The notes under the pieces are model-generated. The model saw only the letters and a program-made list of their open reading frames with translations. It ran no database searches and was not told where the DNA came from. A stretch of DNA of 64,000 bases from Actinomycetota bacterium (GTDB lineage: Bacteria > Actinomycetota > Geothermincolia > Geothermincolales > RBG-13-55-18): positions 44,661 to 108,660 of the forward strand of contig JACIXB010000009.1 of assembly GCA_014360685.1 (NCBI GenBank), in the 5' to 3' direction. Position 1 is the stretch's first letter; the number at the start of each line of letters is the position of its first letter. Shown here one piece after another: positions 24,508 through 34,100 of the stretch. The translations under genes were made by a program, and so were the position numbers.

Positions 24508-25173
24508 ATGGTACTACAACCATTTACTGACAATTTTGCTGACAATAGCACAGAGGCGGGATTTCAATTTACTTTTTTCTGCGACATCTGCAAGGAAGGA
24601 TATAAGACCAGATTTATTGAGTCCAAAACCTATAAAAAAAGAAAATTGCTGAAAGGATTTGGTGGTTTAATCAGTGCAGCTTCCCAGATTGCCGGTAAAT
24701 ACGGGGTTGGTTTTGGAGCCGAGAGAGCAACAGATGTAATCAGTGAACGTTTTAGTGGTATGTCTCCTGAATGGCACAAGGAACATGAAGCCGCTTTTGA
24801 ACTTTCCCAGAACGAGGCAAAAGAGCATTTTCACCGCTGTCCGAGATGCACAAAATGGGTTTGTGAGAATGACTGGAATGAACAGGAAGGACTTTGCACT
24901 CAATGTGCTCCTCGTGTGAGTGTTGAGGTTGCAGCTGCCAAAGCAGTAAAGGCGGTTCAGGATATAAGGGAAAAGGCAGCAAAAACTCAAGTTTTCACTG
25001 GAGAAATTGAAAGCAAGCAAACGCTCTGTCCCCAATGTGGCAAACCTGCTGGCGAAGGTAAGTTCTGTGTCAACTGTGGTGCACCACTTAGTTTGATACA
25101 ATGTCCGAAATGCGGTGCTAAAAGTCCGGCTGGAACAAGGTTCTGCGGTGAGTGTGGAACAAAACTTGGATAA
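24508..25173 (+). CDS. zinc-ribbon protein of unknown function
   Basis: 221 residues. The N-terminal half has a 'CDIC' knuckle, a Gly-rich hydrophobic stretch ('GFGGLISAASQIAGKYGVGFG') and a second knuckle region 'CPRCTKWVCENDW...CTQC'. The C-terminal 60 residues hold two zinc ribbons ('CPQCGKPAGEGKFCVNCG' and 'CPKCGAKSPAGTRFCGECG'). The Gly-rich segment could contact a membrane but is not a clear helix. The ribosome site is AAAAGGAG. It is AT-rich like the preceding gene and forms a two-gene cassette with it. I do not recognise a specific function. Confidence 0.8.
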   Translation: MVLQPFTDNFADNSTEAGFQFTFFCDICKEGYKTRFIESKTYKKRKLLKGFGGLISAASQIAGKYGVGFGAERATDVISERFSGMSPEWHKEHEAAFELSQNEAKEHFHRCPRCTKWVCENDWNEQEGLCTQCAPRVSVEVAAAKAVKAVQDIREKAAKTQVFTGEIESKQTLCPQCGKPAGEGKFCVNCGAPLSLIQCPKCGAKSPAGTRFCGECGTKLG

Positions 25174-25455
25174 ATAGAAATATCGCCACCGTATCGCCTA
25201 ACACAGCATATACGTTACAGGTTTATGTCCTTGCTTTTCGGGACATTGCTATTTACGAGTGCAACGACATATATACTGGAAACGTTAGATGTTTAAACTC
25301 ATCTTGAACAGTCCAATTTCTAAATACCCAGGTAAAAGGGCATTTTTCACCCTCGGAAAAGAGCCGTGGCATTAGGATCGGTTTCTCTGGCCGACGGAGG
25401 CACCGCCACCCCACAGGCCTTGAATATCTTGCCGGCACAACCCTGAAGGGAGAAG
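25174..25455. other. AT-rich spacer up to the IS3 end
   Basis: No supported gene. In none of the three minus-strand frames does the 75 bases next to the IS3 end continue the AlbA_2 protein that is cut at the other end of that element. Confidence 0.5.
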
Positions 25456-25511
25456 TGGCCGGGGTTCGTTGGACAGGTTTTCCTGATCCTTAAGTGGTGC
25501 ACTGCTCATCA

Positions 25512-25935
25512 CTATGCTGCCGCCTCTTCTTTGGGAAGCGTATCCCAGTAGACTTCATCGGGTGTCCGGTAGTCAAGGCCCTGGTGCCGCCTCTTCTGGT
25601 TGTAGAACTCGAAGTAGTCCCCCAGCCCCTGGCGTGCCTCACCCAACGATTCGTATGCCTTCAGATAGACCTCCTCGTACTTGACGCTTCTCCACAGTCT
25701 CTCCACGAAAACGTTGTCGAACCAGCGACCACGGCCGTCCATGCTGATCCTGATATCGTGGGAGGAAAGGACGTCGGTGAATTCATCCGAGGTGAACTGG
25801 GATCCCTGGTCGGTGTTGAAGATCTCGGGGCATCCGTACCTCTCTATGGCTTCCTTGAGGGCCTCGACGCAGAAGGAGGCGTCCAGGGTGTTGGAGAGAC
25901 GCCAGGAGAGGGTCTTGCGGCTGGCCCAGTCCAGA
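25512..25935 (-). pseudogene. IS3 OrfB transposase, C-terminal part
   Basis: The 3' part of the integrase-like transposase. From the IS21 junction the frame reads 'DWASRKTLSWRL', then 'NTDQGSQFTS' (second catalytic Asp) and 'VERLWRSVKYEEVYLKAY' (catalytic Glu), ending with 'NQKRRHQGLDYRTP'. The coding sequence is otherwise intact, so only the IS21 insertion at 25936 disabled it. The N-terminal half is at 28084-28494. Confidence 0.88.
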
Positions 25936-26054
25936 TGTCGATGGCCAGATAAAAATGATCATATTCTGGCCACTTAAAATTGTACATACCTGACCAAGCA
26001 AGGAAGAATCGATTAAGCTTTGAATCCCTCCAAAGGAAGAAAGGAGGGATGGGT

Positions 26055-27299
26055 ATGTACAAGGAGATGGTCTGGATGGACGCAAAAAGGATGCGGGCCC
26101 AGGGCATGAGCTACGTGGAGATAGGGGAAAGGCTGGGCATCGACCGGAGGACGGCGAAGAAACTCTGCTTGAGCGAAGACCCTCCCCGCCCCCGCAGAAG
26201 GCAGAGGGGATCCAAGGCGGACGATTACCAGGAGGTGATCAGGGCCTGGCTCGAGGACCGGCCCCGCATGAAGGCCACCCTGATCTACGAGAGGCTGCGC
26301 CTTCTGGGGTATGAGGGGAGCTACTCCGTGGTCAAGCGCAAGGTGGCGGAGATGAGGGAGGAGCTATCGCGAAGGGCCACCGTGCGCTTCGAGACCCTAC
26401 CCGGACAGCAGGCCCAGGTGGACTTCGGCCTGGCCAAGGCGAGGACCCTGGCTGGGTCGGCCAGCGTGGTCCTTCTGGTGATGCTTTTGGGGTTTTCCCG
26501 CTTCCGCAAGACCCTCCTCTGTCCCCGCCAGGACCGGGCCTCCCTCATGTGGGGGCTTTCCGAATGCTTCCGGGAGGCGGGAGGTGTTCCCCACGAGCTC
26601 CTCTTCGACAACCTGAAGCCGGTGGTCGTAAAACCCCGCCGGGGTGATGAGGAGGCGATGATCGCCACGGAATGGCTCTCCTTCTGCGCCCACTATGGGA
26701 CATCCACCCGTGTCTGCTTCCCCTATCGGGCCCAGACCAAAGGGAAGGTGGAGCGCCCCATCGGGGAGGTGAAGGCCTTCCTCTACCCCCACACCTTCCT
26801 GGATCTTGGGCACCTGGAGGAGGAGCTCGCCCGCCAGGACAGCGCCTACAACGCAAGGGTCCACGCCACCACCGGCATGACCCCGGCGGAGCGCCTCCTC
26901 CTGGAGCGGGAATTTCTCCTCCCTCTTCCGGAGAGGCCCTTCACTTGCTCCCTGAAACTCGAGCGCGTGGTCTCCAGGGACTGCTTCGTCTCCTTCGAGG
27001 GCAACCGGTACTCCGTACCCCACGCCTTCGCCGGAAGGAAGGTCCGCCTCTCGGTCACCCCCGCAGAGGTGCACATCCTCTCCCCCCAAGGGGCCCTGCT
27101 CGCCACCTTTCCCCGCGGGGCCAAGGGAGGAGGGGAAAGCCGCGTCGACCCGGGGCACTGGGCGGGTCTTCCGGGCGCGGAGGAGGCCATCCTGAACCTG
27201 AGGCGGCTTGAGGAGATGGGGCTCTCCCCCTTCCGGGTGGAGAAGCGGAGTCTTTCCTACTACGAGGAGGTGGCCTATGGCCCTGGAGGCGGTTCTTGA
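26055..27299 (+). CDS. istA: IS21-family transposase IstA
   Basis: 414 residues. An N-terminal helix-turn-helix ('MSYVEIGERLGIDRRTAKKL') is followed by a DDE integrase core: 'QAQVDFGLAK', 'ELLFDNLKPVV' and 'KGKVERPIGEVKAF' supply the D, D and E. A C-terminal beta domain ('FEGNRYSVPHAFAGRKV') is also typical. The start is the ATG at 26055, six bases after AAGGAGGG. It works with the downstream IstB ATPase in cut-and-insert transposition. The gene appears intact, so the element may still be active. It overlaps istB by 23 bases. Confidence 0.92.
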   Translation: MYKEMVWMDAKRMRAQGMSYVEIGERLGIDRRTAKKLCLSEDPPRPRRRQRGSKADDYQEVIRAWLEDRPRMKATLIYERLRLLGYEGSYSVVKRKVAEMREELSRRATVRFETLPGQQAQVDFGLAKARTLAGSASVVLLVMLLGFSRFRKTLLCPRQDRASLMWGLSECFREAGGVPHELLFDNLKPVVVKPRRGDEEAMIATEWLSFCAHYGTSTRVCFPYRAQTKGKVERPIGEVKAFLYPHTFLDLGHLEEELARQDSAYNARVHATTGMTPAERLLLEREFLLPLPERPFTCSLKLERVVSRDCFVSFEGNRYSVPHAFAGRKVRLSVTPAEVHILSPQGALLATFPRGAKGGGESRVDPGHWAGLPGAEEAILNLRRLEEMGLSPFRVEKRSLSYYEEVAYGPGGGS

Positions 27300-28020
27300 G
27301 AGGGCAGGCCTTTCGCTGGGCCCGCAGGGGCTTGAGGAGGTCATCCTGGAGGCGGGAAGGCGCCGATGGTCCTATGGGAGGTTCCTCGAGGAGGTGCTCT
27401 CAAGGGAGCTCGCCCTGCGGGCGGAAAAGAGGGAGGGCATGCTCCTGCGCCTGGCCCGCTTCCCCCAGATAAAGACCTTGGAGGGCTTTGACCTCTCCCA
27501 TCTCCCCGACCTCGACCCCAAGGTCCTGGCCGAGCTGGGAGAACTGGGTTTTTTGAAAAGGAGGGAGAACGTCCTCATCCAGGGGCCGCCCGGAATCGGG
27601 AAGACCCACCTGGCACTGGCCCTGGGGCTCAAGGCGGTGAAGGGAGGGCACAAGACCTACTTCACCACCTTGGAGGAGATGATCAAGCGCCTTCTGCGCA
27701 CTTCCGCCTCGCCCAAGGCCATGCGCGTCTACACCGGGTGCTCCCTGCTCATAATCGACGAGGTCGGCTACCTGCCCATGGGGCCGGCCGAGGCCCACCT
27801 CTTCTTCCAGGTGATATCGGCCCGCTACGAGAAGGGGTCGGTGATCATCACCTCCAACAAGGGAGTGGGGGAGTGGGGGGAGTACCTCTCCGATACTACT
27901 CTGGCTGCCGCTCTCCTGGATCGCTTCCTCCACCATTGCCATGTGCTCAACCTCAAGGGAGATTCCTACCGTCTGAAGGACAAGAAAGGCCGGGGAAGGG
28001 CGAAAGGAGGTGATTCCTGA
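27277..28020 (+). CDS. istB: IS21-family helper ATPase IstB
   Basis: 247 residues, usual IstB length. The AAA+ core has Walker A 'IQGPPGIGKTHLALALG' and Walker B 'CSLLIIDEVGYLPM', with 'GSVIITSNKGVGEWGE' as sensor region. IstB remodels target DNA and hands it to IstA. The start is the ATG at 27277 inside the end of istA, with GAGGAGGTG seven bases upstream, so the two are translationally coupled. Confidence 0.93.
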   Translation: MALEAVLERAGLSLGPQGLEEVILEAGRRRWSYGRFLEEVLSRELALRAEKREGMLLRLARFPQIKTLEGFDLSHLPDLDPKVLAELGELGFLKRRENVLIQGPPGIGKTHLALALGLKAVKGGHKTYFTTLEEMIKRLLRTSASPKAMRVYTGCSLLIIDEVGYLPMGPAEAHLFFQVISARYEKGSVIITSNKGVGEWGEYLSDTTLAAALLDRFLHHCHVLNLKGDSYRLKDKKGRGRAKGGDS

Positions 28021-28083
28021 GCAATTAATCCATGTGCAATTTTATCTGGCCAGAATATGTACAAAATTAAACGGCCATTGACA

Positions 28084-28494
28084 CATGATGGCCACGAGAT
28101 AGGCGTATCCCCTTCTCATCGGCAGGTAGCATATATCGGCCGCCCAGACATGATTGGCCCGGGTGATATCCAGGCCCTTGAGCAGGTAGGGATAGACCTT
28201 ATGCTTGGCATCGGGGATGGTGGTGCGGGGCCGGCTCCAGATGGCCCGGATGCCCATGAGCTGCATGAGCTTGGAGACGTGGCCCCTTCCCACCTTGTAT
28301 CCCCGGCCACGCAGTTCGTGCATGATCCTGCGGCTGCCGTAGAAGGGCCAGGCCAGGTGGATCTCGTCTATGTGTCTCATCATCTCCAGGTCACGTTCCG
28401 GAAGGGGCTTGGGCCTGTAGTAGAAGGTTGACCTTGCAAGCTCGAGCAGGCGGCACTGCCGGGCAAGGGGCAGGGGATGCTCGGGCTTAATCAT
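28084..28494 (-). pseudogene. IS3 OrfB transposase, N-terminal part
   Basis: This encodes the first about 137 residues of OrfB: the 'LLELARSTFYYRPK' HTH-like start, 'YGSRRIMHELRGRGYKV', and 'HVWAADICYLPMRRGYAYLVAIM' with the first catalytic Asp. At 28083 the IS21 end interrupts it and adds a short foreign tail before a stop. The start ATG overlaps the orfA stop as ATGA (28491-28494), the normal coupling or frameshifting arrangement of IS3 elements. Confidence 0.88.
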
Positions 28495-28793
28495 CTCTTT
28501 GCGCTCGTCCCGTGAAGCTTCCCGAGCGCACTTGATAAAAAATCGTTCTCCATCACCAGCTGGCCGATCTTGGCGTTGAGCTCACGCACGCTGGGGCCCT
28601 CCTCCGGGGGCCTCTCCTTCTCGAAGGCCTCGGAGGCCCTTTCCAAAAGCTGCTTTTTCCACTGCGTGACCTGGTTGGGGTGGACGTCGTAAATCTCGGC
28701 GATCTCCGCTACGGTTTTTTCCTCCTTGACCGCCTCCAGCGCCACCTTGGCCTTGAAGGCCGCCGTGTGGTTCCTCCTCGGTCTTTTTGCCAT
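28491..28793 (-). CDS. IS3-family OrfA (HTH_Tnp_1) protein
   Basis: 100 residues. 'MAKRPRRNHTAAFKAKVALEA' and 'VAEIAEIYDVHPNQVTQWKKQL' form the transposase helix-turn-helix; a leucine-zipper-like tail follows. The start is the ATG at 28793 behind GAAAGGAG. It is intact, but its partner orfB is split, so this IS3 copy is no longer autonomous. Confidence 0.9.
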   Translation of the reverse strand: MAKRPRRNHTAAFKAKVALEAVKEEKTVAEIAEIYDVHPNQVTQWKKQLLERASEAFEKERPPEEGPSVRELNAKIGQLVMENDFLSSALGKLHGTSAKR

Positions 28794-28861
28794 TTCCACT
28801 GCTCCTTTCGTCTCTCGGGAGCAGTTTACCACTTAAGCGCCTGTCCAGTTTTCCCCGGCCA

Positions 28862-29355
28862 GCTCTAGAGACATCCATGGGATGTTTGCCGTTTGTATTT
28901 CTAGTATAGAAACGAAAATGTTTCTTGTAGGTTACCATATGCGGCAACGCCCAGCTTCTTGGTATTCTCAAGATTATTACTTCGGCCCCATTCTGCAGCC
29001 TTATCGCTCTAAGATCCTTACTTACTATGCGTGGAGATATGCCATCACGCATGATATTTTCCAGCCTCGCGATTTCCTGGTCGGGGATTATCTGCTTCAG
29101 GCCGCATAGGTCAACGGGAACACCATCCTTTGTCCTGACGCCGAAGATGATGTCGCCTCCGGAAGCATTGGCAAAGGAAGTCACATCAGCAAGGAATTCC
29201 AGCTTCTCCCTATCGCTGTTTCCGGGTAGCGCTTCTTTGTACTCAATGGTCTTGGCCTCGATGACCTTATTCTCTACCAGCGCAAGGAGATCTCTTTCTG
29301 AAATTGATCCTAGCGGAATATGCATAAGCGACAAGCCCGTTACACCCCTTATCAT
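28862..29355 (-). pseudogene. AlbA_2 (Schlafen-like) ATP-binding protein, truncated by IS3
   Basis: About 165 native residues remain. The AlbA_2 domain is clear: 'ENKVIEAKTIEYKEALPG' followed by 'LADVTSFANASGGDIIFGVRTKDG' and 'RNTNGKHPMDVS'. At 28861 the reading frame runs into the IS3 end and continues for about 90 foreign residues before a stop. In complete relatives this domain is followed by an ATPase or winged-helix region, missing here. Related proteins occur in defence loci. It lies 54 bases after the DUF262 stop in the same direction, so it was the last gene of the defence operon. Start uncertain between ATG 29355 and ATG 29325. Confidence 0.8.
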
Positions 29356-29409
29356 AATACTTATTCTCTACGGCCTTAGAAATACTGGGCTTTCTCAATC
29401 AGCAGCATC

Positions 29410-31110
29410 TTACCCTTTCAAGCCTTGAAGAATAGTAGTGCTCTTCTTCCCCAAAAGTGTAGCCCTTTCGATTATAAAGTCCCTAAAACGGCTGGTGTCC
29501 CAGTCCCTCTTCAGCTGCTCACCTTGGTCGCCCGCGCCACCATCCCATTTCTCGGGGATACTTGCCAGGAAACTATCGGGGATATCATGCCCGGAGAGCT
29601 CTTCCCTAGTTATTTTAAATCTCCTTATATATTCCTCTGGGCTCAAGGATGTCAGCTTTAGGACATTCGTCCTTTCGTTAAGAACTGTGACATTGGCCAT
29701 GGCTTGGATTTCATCCTCGGGAAAGGCATTCTTCTTCAGGATGGACCGTGGGAAAATATGGTGCCAGTTCGGTTGGAATCCTTTTAGTAAAGCACCTCCC
29801 GTCTTGTCGTAACCTATCAAGGAGTGGTCTACCCAATCCTTGGCGCCGTTTTTGAAAATGTTGATGAAGTAGAGCAGGCGGTAGAACCTGTTTCCAGCAC
29901 GATCATACCTACCTAGGAACTCGGCTTCGTCAACAATGTCGTTGACCCGGAGGCGATCTAACAGTTTCTCCAGCGCCGACTCAAAACTCTCAGCCTCATT
30001 AAGCGCCCTTACGTCCTCGTTCATGTTGGTGATCGAGCTACCGCTATAGCGCCCGTCGCGGTTTGCCAACAGGAACCAGTAAAGGGCTTTTTTGAAATCA
30101 TAAGCGGGGTCTGCCTTCCACTTATGGTGAAGCGCGAAAAGAGGCGTCAGGCTGTTCTTTGATGGGAGTAAGTCTCCATTGAGGATGCCGAACTCTGCCA
30201 TCCTTTTCACAACTTCAGCCATTGTCTCTTTGCACAGCTCCCATACGGCCATTAGAGACTCTTTTTCCCAGAAATCCTTTGAAACCTCAATAAGCCTTGC
30301 CCTTCCCGCCCCGATACTGGTTAGAGTCCTTATGAAGATACCAGCATCCAGCTCCCATCCTTTTTCCTCCAATTCTTCTTGAAAAGGCATGTACTCTTCT
30401 CTTATCCAATTAGGGTTTTTTACGGAAGCAAAAGCCAAAATTACATCTGCTTCTTTGACCCTGGTACCTGCCTGGTTCAGCCGGGCGAATATCTCTGCCA
30501 CATCCTCCACCTCATGCCTTATCTTCATCAGGGGAATAGGCTGGTTTCGGATTTGCCACAGGCGGTTGAGACGGGCATGGATTTTCGGGAAGAGTTGCAT
30601 CGCTTTCTCGGGGTTCTCCTCTATTCCGGAGGCTATTTCCTGGGCAAACCTTGTGAGCTGTTCAACATCAGGTACGCTCAGCACCTCCCTGACGCTGACC
30701 CATCGGGGGTCTTTCTTCCTGATGGGGTTGGCTAGGGCGAAATCGAGTTGCTCATCTTCAGAGAGTACGTTGACCATAGGGTCATATCTCTTCAGAGCTT
30801 TGTTCCATTCCTCAGCAGAAGGCCACCAGTAAGGCTTCTTATTAAGAAGCAAGGACAGGGCAGTTATGCGCTGCTGGCCATCGACAATCCACAAGGATAC
30901 CTCTGAGCCCATGGCCGTCTTAGATCCCGTATATTCGGTTGAATCCCAGAAGAGAAAAGAGCCTACAGGATACTCACGATAGAGAGATTCCGCCAGCAAC
31001 TTGACCTGCTCAGGATCCCATACGAACTGGCGCTGAAACTCAGGGATGTCCATCTTCTTGGAAACAGCCCATTCCACAATCTCACTTACAGAAAGGGTTT
31101 CCAGGCCCAC
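29410..31110 (-). CDS. DUF262/GmrSD-type nuclease protein, full length
   Basis: 566 residues. The N-terminal DUF262 half has 'DIPEFQRQFVWDPEQV' and the DGQQR motif (residues 77-81), used for nucleotide binding and cleavage. 'VEDVAEIFARLNQAGTRV' follows. The C-terminal half carries an HNH-like motif 'NWHHIFPRSIL' with the trailing Asn residues of 'NVTVLNERTNVLKL' (about residues 448-480). The family includes the type IV restriction enzyme GmrSD and BrxU, which attack modified phage DNA. It lies 49 bases after the DUF499 ATPase gene in the same direction and is probably an effector of that operon. Base composition is lower in GC than the upstream genes. Confidence 0.88.
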   Translation of the reverse strand: MGLETLSVSEIVEWAVSKKMDIPEFQRQFVWDPEQVKLLAESLYREYPVGSFLFWDSTEYTGSKTAMGSEVSLWIVDGQQRITALSLLLNKKPYWWPSAEEWNKALKRYDPMVNVLSEDEQLDFALANPIRKKDPRWVSVREVLSVPDVEQLTRFAQEIASGIEENPEKAMQLFPKIHARLNRLWQIRNQPIPLMKIRHEVEDVAEIFARLNQAGTRVKEADVILAFASVKNPNWIREEYMPFQEELEEKGWELDAGIFIRTLTSIGAGRARLIEVSKDFWEKESLMAVWELCKETMAEVVKRMAEFGILNGDLLPSKNSLTPLFALHHKWKADPAYDFKKALYWFLLANRDGRYSGSSITNMNEDVRALNEAESFESALEKLLDRLRVNDIVDEAEFLGRYDRAGNRFYRLLYFINIFKNGAKDWVDHSLIGYDKTGGALLKGFQPNWHHIFPRSILKKNAFPEDEIQAMANVTVLNERTNVLKLTSLSPEEYIRRFKITREELSGHDIPDSFLASIPEKWDGGAGDQGEQLKRDWDTSRFRDFIIERATLLGKKSTTILQGLKG

Positions 31111-31159
31111 CTTCTTCTCCTCCTCGATCCAATAAAGTCACCCCGATTATTATTATCCC

Positions 31160-34100
31160 TTATTCCTCCTCGAAGCCGTAGGTCTTGAACTTCAGGGTGT
31201 TGCAGTTCTCGGTAACCGTACGGACGGTGTCCTCGGGGGCGCCTTCGGGGATGTGGGCCTCGATCTCCAGGGTCACCTTCAACTCGGCGCTTTTCAGGCT
31301 CACGAGATGTTGGATGACCTCCTGGAATATGGTGGGGACATCGCGGTTGATGCGTATGGGGTCGATCTCCACGGAAGCGTGGAAGCGCCGGGGTGCCCTG
31401 TCAGCCACTTCCTCCTCGCCCAGGGCGGCCTCTGCAATAGCATCCGCGGCGTAAGTGCCGATCCCGGCCACCTCGCCCGCTCCCTCCTGGGCAGCGGCCC
31501 TTTTGCGCTCCTCCTCCATTTGCCGGGAGGCCACGCCTGGCTTCACCACCAGGCTGTCCCCGCCGGCTATGACCTCCACGTGTTGGCCCGCCACAAGCCC
31601 TTTGTGCCTTTGCCCCTCCTCGTCCCATCCCTGGGCATAGGCGAAGGTGTCCAGCTTCCAGCTCATCTGGGCAATGCCGTCCCTTACGGCCCCTACGAGC
31701 ACCTCGTCATCGCGCAACCTGGGAAGATAGACGTAGGTGGCGAAATCATCGAACAGCTGGCGGAGGGATACGTGATCCCCCCGCCAAAGGGGGATCCGGT
31801 CCAGCTCGTGCCTCAGGTTGACCCCGCCGAGCTGGGTGAGAAGGGTGCCGTCGTTTCTCATCCTGCGGGAGGCGCGAACCGCCAAGGGGTCCTGGCCCTG
31901 CAGGCGGGTCTCGGACCAGGCGAGCTTCCCCCTGGGGTCGGGCTGTTCGGGGACCAGCAACCATATGTAGGTCTCGGGTATCTTGATGTCGACGTCCCTT
32001 TTCGCGTTCTCGTGCTGCTTTTCGGCTATCCTCGTCTGGTGCACGTCCAGGTTCAAGGTCTCCCTGTCCCTGAGGATGGAGCTCCAGGCCAGGAAGTTTC
32101 TCACCGCGTCCTTGAGGTAGTCGAGCTGGGTCCTGTCCGGGGCGAGAAAGACCAGGGTGTTTTTATAGATGCGGGGCGAGTTTCCGCGCCACTTAAGTAT
32201 GGAGGAGGCCTTCTCCATGGCGGGGCTGTCCTGCTCTCCCCGCGTATGCGGGTACTCGGGGCCAAGGATCACCAGGCGGGCCTCCCGCTCGTCGGGGACG
32301 TCGGGGGAGGGGACGCAGGCGTGCACCCGGCAGAAATCCCCGCGTTCCTGGGCCGCGGCCTGCAGCATGCGCTTGATCTCCTCCTGCACCTCCTCTTCCG
32401 GGATGCCGCTGGCGCGATCCTTGGCCAGGCCGGTCACCGTGGGCACGGTGGAGTACCAGTAGCGCTGGCCGTCCTGGTAGAGGTAGTTGGAGCGCTCGGC
32501 GAGGCGGCGCAGGGCATCCCCGAAGGTGGCCACGTTCTCCCCGGGCTGCACGCAGCCCAGCTTTATCTTCCGGTCCTCGACCCCCCTCTGGGCCGGGGTC
32601 TGGGCTATGTATTCCAAGCTCTGCAGGGGCGCCGAGCCCATGAAGATGGTGCGCGCCACCCGCCGGCAGGCGGAGAAGCGGCCCAGGTTGGGGTTCTTCC
32701 GGTCCATGCTCAGGGGCAGGGAGTCTTCCCCGTCCACCTCCCGCTCCAGGATGGGGTCCCAGTTCTCCTCCAGGTAGCGGGTGAGCTCGGAGCGCACCCG
32801 GGGGTCGTCCATGGGCACGGTGGCCGGCATGATGAGGAGGTTGCGGTCCTCCTTTTCCCAGAGGCTGTGGATGACCGCGGCCATGAGGCGCAGAACGCCG
32901 CGCGTCCTCTGGAACCTCTCCAGGGAGGACCACACGTCGTACAGGCAGTCGAAGAGCGCGGGGTGGATGGGATAGGCGGCCTTGATCCTCCTCTCATAAG
33001 CTGCTTCCCGGCAACCGGCTGGAAATTCCTGGTGCTGGGTGGCGTACATGTCCACGAAGGCCCGGGCCACCTGGTCCCGGTACACGAAGAGCGCGTTGTC
33101 GGTGATGGGCTGGAACAGCCTCCGGCGCACGATCTCGAAGCTCTCCTCGGGGGTGGCCAGGCGCAGGGGCTGGTCCATCCTCCCCACGGCGTTGGAGATC
33201 ACCGCGAGGGCCTCCCTTCCCCGGGGCCCGCCCACCTCGGACTCGCTTATCCTCTCCCTCCCTCCCTCAGGGCTCTCGCCCGCGGAGACGGGGAGGCTCA
33301 CCACGAGGAGGGCGTTGCGAGCCGCCCTCACCTCCTCCGCCAGCGCCTGGGCGAAGGTGAAGTGGGTGCCGAAGTCCCCGGCGGGGAGGGTGCCGTCGTC
33401 GTGCAGCTGGCGGGCGTAGGCCACCCACTCGTCCACCAGGATGAGGCAGGGGGAGTAGCGGTTGAGTAGCACTCGCAGGGCCTCCCCGGGGTTTTTAGAG
33501 GTGCGATCCGCCTCCTCCACCAATCGGTAGCCCTCCCTTCCTCCCAGCTGCCAGGCGATCTCCCCCCACATGGTGCGCACCTGGGTCCCGTCCGGCTTGG
33601 CGTGCACCTGGCCGGGGGAGACCTTAGTGCCCACGAAGACGGCCCTCCTCACTCCCTGGGGCACCCGCAAGCCCTCCTGGGCCAGCAACTCCTCCACGCC
33701 GGGAAGCTCGGAGGGAGGGACCCCGGAGAAGAGGTGGTAGAGGGCGAGCAGGGCGTGGGTCTTCCCGCCCCCGAAGTTGGTCTCCAGCCTGACCACGGGA
33801 TCCCCGCCCCCGCCGGCAAGCCGCCGCAGGGCGTTCGTCAGGAGGCGCTTGAGCCCGTCGGTTAAGTAGGTGCGACGGAAGAACTCCGTGGGATCCCGGT
33901 ACTCGTCCGAGCCCTCGCCGCGGTAGACCTGCCAGAGGTCGGCGGCGAACTCCGCCTGTTGGTACCTGCCGGAAGCCACGTCCGGATGGGGAGTGACGAC
34001 CTCCCGCCAAGGCTTCAGGTTGCCCATGGGCTGGCCCTGGATGGGGGCGGCGGTGGCCTTGCGATCCTCGCGGCGGCGCTGCTCCTCGAAGCGGAGGCGC

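Larger units (their letters stand above)
25936..28083 (+). mobile_element. complete IS21-family element inside IS3 orfB
   Basis: 2148 bases. The ends are TGTCGATGGCC (from 25936) and, read inward from 28083, TGTCAATGGCC, 10 of 11 identical with the TGT start of the family. Each end has internal repeats of the pattern ATATTCTGGCCA-N2-TAAAATTG-N-ACAT, the multiple transposase-binding sites typical of IS21. It carries intact istA and istB. On re-joining the host orfB sequence at most two bases (CA) are shared by both flanks, so a standard 4-8 base target duplication is not evident. Confidence 0.9.
25456..28861 (-). mobile_element. IS3-family insertion sequence, split by an IS21 element
   Basis: The terminal inverted repeats begin TGGCCGGGG at both ends (outermost bases 25456 and 28861). 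They share further blocks TGGACAGG, CTTAAGTGGT and ACTGCTC over about 50 bases. Between them lie OrfA and OrfB on the minus strand, as in IS3 elements. Without the 2148-base IS21 insert the element is 1258 bases, normal for the family. No matching target duplication is seen outside the ends (AAG against GCT), and the gene it interrupts (AlbA_2) does not resume on the far side, so a deletion or rearrangement followed insertion. Confidence 0.88.

Noticed and set aside
31253..33469. 738-codon plus-strand frame
   Set aside because: Lies entirely opposite the DUF499 ATPase gene and has the composition of an antisense shadow.
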